From: Bordetella sp. FB-8
Lineage (GTDB): Bacteria > Pseudomonadota > Gammaproteobacteria > Burkholderiales > Burkholderiaceae_B
NCBI RefSeq assembly: GCF_000382185.1
Contig: NZ_KB907784.1
Location: forward strand, 3,747,133 to 3,811,132
Length of the DNA stretch: 64,000 nucleotides
Direction of reading: 5' to 3'
Positions 1 to 8,800 of this stretch are shown here, in pieces (the first letter of the stretch is position 1; every line of letters starts with the position of its first letter). The position numbers and the translations under genes were made by a program. The notes below the pieces were generated by a model, which saw only the letters and a program-made list of their open reading frames with translations, did not search any database and was not told where the DNA came from.

Positions 1-1
1 A

Positions 2-325
2 GACGGCAGCCTGCCGCCCTGGATCGGGCTGGAAATCCTGGCACAGGCCGTCGCCGCCTGGGCCGGCTGGCAGGCCCTGGTGACGGGCAAGCCGGTGCGG
101 CTGGGTTTCCTACTGGGCACACGCCAGTACGAATGCCACGTCGATGCTTTCCCGCCTGGCGCCGTGCTGACAGTCCAGGTCGAGCGCACGCTGCAAGACG
201 AAGCCGGCATGGGTATCTTCCAGGGCAGCATCCAAGAAGGCGTGCGCCAAATCGCGCAGGCCCGCCTGAACGTGTATCAACCCGACGACATCTCACGCTA
301 TACGCAGGAAAGCGAACCCGAATGA
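2..325 (+). CDS. ApeP-like hotdog dehydratase, 3' part only
   Basis: The open frame is already running at the left edge, so about 107 C-terminal residues are visible and the start lies outside the window. The stretch WIGLEILAQAVAAWAG at its beginning fits the helix of FabA/ApeP-type hotdog 3-hydroxyacyl-ACP dehydratases, where a Glu or Asp of this region is catalytic. The next two genes encode a ketoreductase and a ketosynthase in overlapping translation. In aryl polyene clusters the order dehydratase (ApeP), reductase (ApeQ), synthase (ApeR) closes the operon, so this is probably the dehydratase of such a pathway. The stop codon overlaps the next ATG (ATGA). Another FAS-like lipid operon remains possible. 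Confidence 0.7.
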   Translation, partial: DGSLPPWIGLEILAQAVAAWAGWQALVTGKPVRLGFLLGTRQYECHVDAFPPGAVLTVQVERTLQDEAGMGIFQGSIQEGVRQIAQARLNVYQPDDISRYTQESEPE

Positions 326-1053
326 ACACGCCTACCGTTCTCGTCACCGGATCCAGCCGCGGCATCGGCCGCGCCATCGCCCTGGCGCTCGCCGCAGCCG
401 GCCACGACCTGGTCCTGCATTGCCGCAGCCGTCTGGAACAGGCGCAGGCCGTGCGAGACGAAATCCTCGGCCTGGGCCGGCAAGCCCGCATACTGAGCTT
501 CGACCTGGCCGACCGTGCACAATGCAGGCAGGCGCTCGAAGCCGACATCGAAACGCACGGCGCCTACTACGGCGTCGTCCTGAACGCCGGCCTGGCCCGC
601 GACGCAGCCTTCCCCGCGCTCAGCGGCGAAGACTGGGATCAGGTCCTGCACACCAATCTGGACGGTTTCTACAATGTGCTGCATCCGCTTGCCATGCCTA
701 TGGTGCGGCGGCGCGCGCCCGGCCGCATTGTCTGCATCGCCTCGGTGTCGGGGCTGACCGGCAACCGCGGCCAGACCAACTACAGCGCCGCCAAGGCCGG
801 CATCATCGCCGCGGCCAAGTCGCTGGCTGTCGAACTAGCCAAACGGCAAATCACTGTCAATTGCGTGGCGCCGGGCCTCATCGAAACCGACATGATCGAC
901 GACAATGTCCCCGTGGACGAAATTCTCAAAGCCATTCCCGCCCAGCGCCTGGGCCAGCCAGAAGAAGTCGCCGCGGCCGTCGCCTTCCTGATGTCGCCTG
1001 CCGCCGCCTATATCACCCGCCAGGTGCTGTCGGTCAACGGAGGGTTGTGCTGA
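322..1053 (+). CDS. fabG: 3-oxoacyl-ACP reductase, FabG/ApeQ-like SDR
   Basis: This 243-residue classical short-chain dehydrogenase should reduce 3-oxoacyl-ACP with NADPH. The cofactor loop TGSSRGIG is at residues 9-16 and the NAG motif at 88-90. The catalytic set is Ser141, Tyr154 and Lys158 (YSAAK), with the same Ser-to-Tyr spacing as E. coli FabG. Length is normal for FabG. The ATG at 322 overlaps the previous stop by four bases, and its own stop shares a base with the ketosynthase start, so the three genes are translationally coupled. Placement between a dehydratase and a ketosynthase suggests ApeQ of an aryl polyene operon rather than housekeeping FabG, which normally sits with fabD and acpP. 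Confidence 0.85.
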   Translation: MNTPTVLVTGSSRGIGRAIALALAAAGHDLVLHCRSRLEQAQAVRDEILGLGRQARILSFDLADRAQCRQALEADIETHGAYYGVVLNAGLARDAAFPALSGEDWDQVLHTNLDGFYNVLHPLAMPMVRRRAPGRIVCIASVSGLTGNRGQTNYSAAKAGIIAAAKSLAVELAKRQITVNCVAPGLIETDMIDDNVPVDEILKAIPAQRLGQPEEVAAAVAFLMSPAAAYITRQVLSVNGGLC

Positions 1054-2279
1054 TGCAGCGCGTCGTCGTCACCGGCATGGGCGGCATCAGCGCCCTGGGG
1101 CACGACTGGCACGCTATCGCGGCCGCCTTCGACGCCGGCCACAACGCCGTGCGCGTCATGCCAGACTGGGACCGCTATGCTGAACTCAATACCCGACTGG
1201 CGGCGCCCATTCCGCAATTCGAAGTCCCGGGCCACTGGACACGCAAACAGTTGCGCAGCATGGGCCGCGTCTCGCAGCTGTCCGTCTACGCCGCCGAGCG
1301 CGCGCTGTCGGACGCGGGCCTGCGCGATGACCCCGACATCGCCGACGGCCGCATGGGCGTGGCCTGCGGCTCGTCCACCGGCAGCACCGCGGAAATCCGC
1401 GCCTTCGGCAATATGTTGCTCAACGGCGTCACGGACGACCTGAACGCCAATTCCTATGTGCGCATGATGCCGCACACCACCGCGGCCAACATCGGCATCT
1501 TCTTCGGCCTGAAGGGCCGCATCATCCCCACCTCCAGCGCCTGCACCTCGGGCAGCCAGGGAATAGGCTACGCCTACGAAGCCATACGCTTCGGCCGCCA
1601 GGCGCTGATGCTGGCCGGCGGCGCCGAAGAACTCTGCGCCAGCGAAGCCATCGTCTTCGATGCGCTTTACGCCACCAGCCAGCGCAACGACGCGCCCGAG
1701 CTCTCGCCGCGCCCCTACGACAGCCAACGCGACGGCCTGGTGATCGGCGAAGGCGCCGGGATGCTGGTGCTCGAATCGCTGGACCATGCGCTGGCGCGCG
1801 GCGCGCGCATCCATGCCGAGATCGTCGGCTTCGGCAGCAACTCCGACGGCAGCCACATCACCCGCCCCGAGGCCGCGACCATGAGCGTGGCCATGAAGCA
1901 AGCCCTGGACGACGCGCGGCTGCCGCCCGAGGCGATCGGCTACGTCAACGGCCACGGCACGGCGACCGAGCATGGCGACATCGCCGAAACGCAGGCCACG
2001 CAAGCGGTCTTCGGCACCCGGGTCACCATCAGTTCGCAGAAAAGCTATCTGGGCCACACGCTGGGCGCCTGCGGCGCGCTGGAATCTTGGTTCAGCATCG
2101 AGATGCTCAAGCACGACCGCTACATCGCCACGCTCAATCTCGCCCAGGTCGATCCTCGCTGCGGCGATCTCGACTACATCATGGGCGCCCCGCGCCAGGC
2201 CAGTCACGAATACGTCATGAACAACAACTTCGCCTTCGGCGGCATCAACACCTCGTTGATCTTCCGCCGCTGGGCCTGA
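1053..2279 (+). CDS. beta-ketoacyl-ACP synthase, FabF/ApeR-like
   Basis: This 408-residue condensing enzyme should elongate acyl-ACP with malonyl-ACP. The thiolase-fold triad is complete: Cys164 in SSACTSGSQG, His301 in GHGTATEHGD and His335 in SYLGHTLGAC. The glycine-rich GEGAGMLVLE and the C-terminal NNNFAFGGINTSL are typical of the FabF family, and length is normal for a single-domain KAS II. Start ATG 1053 overlaps the ketoreductase stop by one base. As the last gene of a dehydratase-reductase-synthase set it best matches ApeR of aryl polyene clusters. The alternative is a FabF paralogue of another polyene or fatty-acid operon. Confidence 0.85.
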   Translation: MQRVVVTGMGGISALGHDWHAIAAAFDAGHNAVRVMPDWDRYAELNTRLAAPIPQFEVPGHWTRKQLRSMGRVSQLSVYAAERALSDAGLRDDPDIADGRMGVACGSSTGSTAEIRAFGNMLLNGVTDDLNANSYVRMMPHTTAANIGIFFGLKGRIIPTSSACTSGSQGIGYAYEAIRFGRQALMLAGGAEELCASEAIVFDALYATSQRNDAPELSPRPYDSQRDGLVIGEGAGMLVLESLDHALARGARIHAEIVGFGSNSDGSHITRPEAATMSVAMKQALDDARLPPEAIGYVNGHGTATEHGDIAETQATQAVFGTRVTISSQKSYLGHTLGACGALESWFSIEMLKHDRYIATLNLAQVDPRCGDLDYIMGAPRQASHEYVMNNNFAFGGINTSLIFRRWA

Positions 2280-2293
2280 AACCGAGGACTCTC

Positions 2294-2752
2294 ATGAGCA
2301 CCCCCCTCAAGACCCGCATCGCCGACGAAATCAAGACCGCCATGCGCGCCAAGGACACGGCCCGCCTGGGCACGCTGCGCTTTCTCTCGGCTGCCTTGAA
2401 ACAGAAAGAAGTCGACGAGCGCCGCGAACTATCCGACACCGAGGTCACGGCCATCATCGAGAAGCAGGTCAAGCAGCGCCGCGAATCCATCGCAGCCTTC
2501 GAGCAGGCCGGCCGCACGCAAAGCGCTGATCAGGAGAAAGCGGAACTGGTCGTGCTGCAGGAATTCCTGCCCCAGGCCGCATCGGCCGAGGAAGTCGCCG
2601 CCGTCATCGACAAGGCGCTGGCCGACGTCGCCGCGCAGGGCGTGAGCGGCCCGGCCGCCATGGGCCGCGCCATGGCCGTCGTCAAGCCCGCTCTGGCCGG
2701 CCGCGCCGACATGGCCGAAGTGTCCAAGCTGCTCAAGGCCAGGCTGGGCTGA
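2294..2752 (+). CDS. GatB/YqeY domain protein
   Basis: The product is a 152-residue free-standing YqeY-type protein related to the C-terminal tail of GatB, the Asp/Glu-tRNA amidotransferase subunit. Visible features are an N-terminal MRAKD..RLGTLRFLSAALK helix, the conserved EKQVKQRRESI segment, EKAELVVLQEFLPQ, and a small C-terminal helical domain ending in LLKARLG. Family members are about 150 residues and bind tRNA or modulate tRNA-dependent processes, but their exact role is not settled. ATG 2294 follows a GAGG-containing leader. The gene is 14 bases after the ketosynthase stop, so it may be read through from that operon, although it is functionally unrelated. Confidence 0.88.
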   Translation: MSTPLKTRIADEIKTAMRAKDTARLGTLRFLSAALKQKEVDERRELSDTEVTAIIEKQVKQRRESIAAFEQAGRTQSADQEKAELVVLQEFLPQAASAEEVAAVIDKALADVAAQGVSGPAAMGRAMAVVKPALAGRADMAEVSKLLKARLG

Positions 2753-2847
2753 AGCCCGAGCAAACCATGCGCGGTGCCGTATTTCACCGGATCGAATCCG
2801 GCAGGCACGGTCTAATCTGAGGCGATATTTCCTCGAGAAGCACCCGG

Positions 2848-5800
2848 ATGAACACGAAGGTCGAAAACGGCTCCCCCCCTAGCGCATCGTCCCGGATGGA
2901 CGATGCGCTAGCGCTCGTCAAGCAGGGATTCCAACTGTGCGGACAGCGCCGCTTCGAGCAGGCCGTGGCGAGCTTGGACCAGGCCCTCGCAATCGAGCCC
3001 GATTTCGCCGAAGCCTGGATCAGCCGCGGCATCGCCCTCTTCTATCTCGGGCGCCTTGAAGAGGCCGTGGCCAGCTACGACCGCGTGCTGGCGCTGCAGC
3101 CCGATGCCGACGCCTTCAGCAGCCGCGGACTGGCCCTCTATGCCCTGGGCCGATTCGATCAAGCCGTTGCCAGCTATGACCGTGCGCTGGCCCTCAAACT
3201 CGACGCCGAATCTTTCAACACCCGTGGCCTGGCCCTGCACAAGCTTGGCCGCTTCGACGAGGCGGTCGCCAGCTACGACCGCGCGCTGACGCTCAGGCCC
3301 GATTACGCCGAAGTCTTCAACACGCGCGGCGCGGCGCTTGCGAAGCTGGGGCGCTTTGACCAGGCGCTGGGCAGCATCGACCAGGCGATCTCCCTCGGGT
3401 CGGGCTCGGCCGAAGTCTGCCTGATCGTCGGCGTCGAACTTCATAATCTTGACCGCTTCGACGATGCACTGGCCTGCTACGATCGGGCGCTGGCGCTCAA
3501 TCCGCATTATGCCGACGCGCATTTTCATCGCGCCATGCTTCTGCTGAGCATCGGAGACTTTGCCCGCGGCTTCGAAGACTATCGCTGGCGCTTCCGAATC
3601 GAGGATGAAGCGCGACGGCCTGCCCGCCCCGAATACCTCACCTGCCCCGACTGGGACGGCGAGCCGCTCGCCGGCAAACGGCTGGTAGTTTTCGTCGAGC
3701 AGGGCTTCGGCGACGCCCTGCAATTCGTGCGCTACGTCCCGCTGGTGGCCGCGCGCGGCGCCCAGGTAACCTTGTTCGCCCCGGTGCCGCTGATCAAGCT
3801 GTTGCGCGACTCGCTACCCGGCGTCGACGTAACGGATCGCCTGCCCGATACCGCCGTCTTCGACTTCCAGGCGCCCATGCTCTGCCTGCCGCGGCTTTTC
3901 GGCACGTCGCTGGACACGATTCCTGCCCAAACACCGTACCTGCTTGCCGACCAGGCCGCGGCCGCGGCCTGGTCGCAGCGCCTGGCATCCCTACCGGGCT
4001 TGAAAGTGGGCCTGGTATGGGCCGGCAGCAGCCGGCTGCCCGGCATCGACGCGCGCCGCAGCCTGAAACTCGCGCAGTTTGCCCCGCTGGCGGCCGTTCC
4101 TGGCATTGAATTCATCAGCCTGCAGATCGGCGAGCCAGCCATGGAGGCCGCGACGCCGCCCGACGGATTAGGGCTGGTCGATTGGACCGGCGAAATATGC
4201 GACTACGCCGATACGGCGGCGCTGATCGCCGGCCTGGATCTGGTGATTACCGTTGACACCTCGGTGGCTCATCTGGCGGGGGCGCTGGGCAGGCCGGTCT
4301 GGATTCTGTCGCGCCACGACGGCTGCTGGCGCTGGCTACGGGGCCGGCAAGACAGCCCCTGGTATCCGAGCGCACGTCTATTCCATCAGCCGGCGCCGGG
4401 GCAATGGGAACCGGTCATCGACCAGGTCACGGCGGCACTAAATGCGCTTGTTTCAAAAAAAACCTTCCCGTCGACCGCGACGCGCCAACGCCCATCCGGC
4501 GATGCATTGGAATACGTCAAACAGGGCTTTCAATTGTCCGGCCAGCAGCGTTTCGATGAAGCCGTGGCCAGCTTCGACAGGGCGCTCGCGCTCAAGCCCG
4601 ATCTCGCCGAGGCCTGGATTAGCCGCGGCATTGTGCTCTTTTATCTCGGGCGTTTCGATGAAGCCGTAGCCAGCTACGATCGCGTGCTCGCGCTCGCTCC
4701 CGATGCCGAGGCGTTTAACTGCCGCGGCGCGGCCTTGTACTGCCTTGACCGGCTCGAGGAATCGGTGGCGAGCTACGACGAAGCGCTGGCGCTCAAGCCT
4801 GACGCCGAATCCTTCAACACCCGTGGCGCGGCCCTCCACAAATTGGGCCGCTACGAGGAAGCGGTCGCCAGCTACGACAGCGCGCTGGCGCTCAGACCCG
4901 ACTACGCCGAGGCGCTCGACAGCCGCGGCGTGGCGCTCGCGAAACTGGGGCGCTTGGATCAGGCGCTGGACAGCGTCGACCGGGCAATCGCTCTCGAATC
5001 ACCGAATTCCGCCGCGGTCTGCCAGGACATCGGCATCGCGCTTCACAATCTTGGGCGTCCCGCCCAAGCCCTACCCTACTACGATCGCGCGCTGGCCCTC
5101 AATCCCGACCACGCCGACCTGCGCTTTCACCGAGCCCTGGCGTTGCTGAGCACGGGCGACCTGGCGCGTGGCTTCGAGGAGTATCGCTGGCGATTCCGAA
5201 TAGAGAACAGGTCAAAACCCATCAAACCCGACTGGCTCGCCTGTCCTGAATGGGAAAACGAGCCGATCACCGGCAAACGCTTGGTGATTTACGTCGAACA
5301 GGGCCATGGCGATACCCTGCAGTTCGTCCGCTACGCTCCGATGGTGGCCGCATGCGGCGCGCATGTCACGCTCTTTGTTCCGCCGGGGCTGCTCAAGTTG
5401 CTGCGCGCTTCGCTGCCGGGCATCGAGGTAACCGACCGTCTGCCCGAGACCGCCACCTTCGACTTCCAGGTTCCCATGCTTTGCTTGCCGCGAATTTTCG
5501 GCACGACACTGGGTACCATTCCCGCCGAAATTCCGTATCTGATCGCTGATGAGACTGCGGCGGCGGCCTGGTCGCGGCGGTTGGCAGCGCTGCCTGGACT
5601 CAAAGTGGGCCTGGTCTGGGCCGGCAGCAAAAACCTGCCCAGCCTCGATGCGCGCCGCAGCCTGCACCTTGCCCAGTTTGCCCCGCTCGCGGCCGCTGCT
5701 GACATTCGATTCATCAGCTTGCAGATCGGCGAGCCGGCCGAACAAACCAAGGAGGCGCCCGCGGAGCTGCACCTGATCGATTGGACCGACGAGATACACG

Positions 5801-8800
5801 ACTACGCCGACACCGCAGCCCTGATCGCTGGCCTGGACCTAGTGATAACCGTCGACACGTCGGTGGCGCACCTGGCCGGGGCATTAGGCCGTCCCGTCTG
5901 GATCTTGTCGCGCCACGACGGCTGCTGGCGCTGGCTGTTGAACCGGGAGGACAGTCCCTGGTACCCAACCGCGCGCCTTTTCCGCCAGTCCGCCATGTGC
6001 GAATGGGACCCGGTGATCACGCGAGTCGCGGCGGCATTGCAGGAGTTTTCCTCGCAACGCAGCACTTCCAAGCCAAACTCGGTCATCGGCGGCGCTCTGG
6101 CCACCGCCGACGCGCAACATGTCGACCCCGCGGTGGCGCTGGTCAGGCACGGCCTGCAGCTGAGCTACCGGCGGCGTTTCGACGAAGCCGTGGCGAACTT
6201 CGATCAAGCCGTCGCCCTCAAACCGGATTTCGCCGAAGCCTGGGCCAGCCGCGGTATCGCCCTCTTTGCGCTCGGCCGATTCGGCGAGGCGGCAAGCAGC
6301 TACGACCGCGCGCTGGCGGTGCGGCCCGATGCTGAAATCTTCAGCATCCGCGGCCTGGCCTTGTACATGCTAGGCCAGCTCGACCAAGCCGTAGCCAGCT
6401 ACGACCATGCGCTGGCGCTGCAGCCGGACTACGCCGAAGCACACCTAAACCGCGCCCAGGCCCTTCTGCGCGCAGGCGATCTGGCGCGCGGCTTCGAGGC
6501 TTATCGCTGGCGCTTCCAGATCGAAGACCGGCCCGTGCGGCCCGAATGGCTGGCATGTCCCGAATGGAATGGCGAACCCATTGCCGGCAAGCGGCTGATC
6601 ATCTTCCACGAGCAGGGTTTCGGTGACAGTCTGCAGTTCGTACGCTACGTGCCGATGGCCGCCGCGCGCGGTGCGCAAATCACGCTGTTCGTCCCGCCGG
6701 CGCTGACGCGGCTGCTGCGCGCGTCGCTGACCGGCGTCGAGGTGGTCGACAGCCTGCCCAAGAACAGCTTGTTCGATTTCCAGGCGCCGATGCTCGACCT
6801 GCCGCGGATTTTCGGCACGACGCTGGATACGATTCCTGCCGAGACTCCCTACCTGGTCGTCGAGCCGGCCGCGGCGGCAGCCTGGTCGCGGCGGCTGGCC
6901 AGCCTGCCCGACCTGACGCGGCCCGACCTGACGCGGCCCGACCTCAAGGTCGGCCTGGTGTGGGCTGGCGGCAAGGATCGGGCGTATGACGAACACCGCA
7001 GCATGACACTCGCCCGGTTCGCCGGACTCGCAGCCATTCCCGGCGTCCAGTTCATCAGCTTGCAGTGGGGCGATTCAGCCGCGCAAGCCGGGACGCCCCC
7101 CCCCGGGTTCACACTGGTCGACTGGACCGGCGAGATCGGCGACTACGCCGATACGGCTGCGCTGGTCGCCGGCCTGGACCTGGTGATCACGGTCTGCACC
7201 TCGGTGGCGCACCTGGCCGGGGCGCTGGGCAAGCCGGTCTGGATCCTGTTGCACGACGGCTGCTGCTGGCGCTGGCTGATGAACCGGGAAGACAGCCCTT
7301 GGTACCCAAGCGCGCGGCTTTTCCGCCAACCGGCACTGGGACAGTGGGATCCGGTCGTTGCCGACGTCGCGGCGGCGCTGCGCAGGCTCGCGCCGGAGAC
7401 TGCGGCTCGCGGGCCGGCACTCGCCGCGGGCGATGCGGTGGCGCTCGTCAATCACGGCGTCGAGCTAGCCCATCAGCGCCGCTTCGACGCCGCCCTGGCG
7501 AGCTTCGAGCAGGCCATCGCGCTCAACCCCGATCTGGCCGAAGCCTTGCTCAACCGCAGCATCGCGCTTTTCTATCTCGGACGCCTGGAAGATGCCGTCA
7601 GCAGCTACGACAGCGCGCTGGCGCTCAAGCCGGATTGGACCGAGGCGCTCGGCAACCGCAGCGCGATCCTGGATACCCTGGGCCGGTGCGATGAAGCGCT
7701 GGCCGGCTACCAACGCATCCTGGCGCTGGAGCCGGATCGCGCCGATGTACGGTGGAGCCGTACGCGTGCACTGCTGCGCACCGGCGACCTGACCCGTGGC
7801 TTCGATGCCTATCGACAGTGTCTGCGGCGCTACGCGGAGCCGTCCGAACTCGCATGCCCCGAATGGAACGGCGAGCCGCTTGCCGGCAAACGGCTGGTCA
7901 TCTTCAGCGAGCATGGCTACGGCGATACCCTGCAATTTGTACGCTATGCCCCGATGGCGGCCGCGCTCGGCGCGCACGTCACGTTGCTCGCGCGGCCGGC
8001 GCTGACGCGGCTGCTGCGCGCGTCGCTGCCCGGCATCGAGGTGGTCGACAGCTTGCCCAAGACCGCCGAGTTCGACTTTCAGGTTCCCATGCTGTGTCTA
8101 CCGTCACTTTTCGGCACGACGCTGAACACCGTCCCTGCCCGAACGCCCTACCTGCTTGCCGAACAGAGCGCGACAGCAAGCTGGACGCGGCGTCTGGCGG
8201 CCTTGCCTGGCCTTAAGGTCGGCCTGGTTTGGGCCGGCAACAGCGCAAGATCGAACGACGCGCATCGCAGCCTGCAGCTGGCCCAGTTCGCCGCGCTCGC
8301 GGGCGTTGCAGACGTGCAATGGGTCAGCCTTCAGGTCGGCGAGCCCGCCGGGCAGGCAAAGATGCCGCCGGCCGGACTCAGGCTGCTCGACTGGACCGGC
8401 GAAATCGACGACTACGCCGACACAGCCGCGCTGGTCGCGAGCCTGGACGTGGTGGTTTCCGTTTGCACGTCGGTCGCGCATCTGGCCGGAGCGCTGGGCA
8501 AACCGGTCTGGATTCCCTTGCATTACGACAGCTGCTGGCGCTGGCTGCTGGACCGCAAGGATAGCCCGTGGTACCCGAGCGCGCGCCTTTTTCGTCAGCC
8601 TGCCCTGGGCGCGTGGGAGCCGGTCATGACCGAGCTGGCAGCGGCGTTGGAAACGCTGGCATCGAAAAAATCACTGGAGAACAGCCGGGCAAATGCGCAG
8701 GCCGATGCCGTTGCGCTGGTCAAGCAGGGCATCCAGCTGGCTGGGCAGCAGCACTTTGTCCAAGCCATGGCCAACTTCGACAGCGCCCTCGCGCTCGCGC

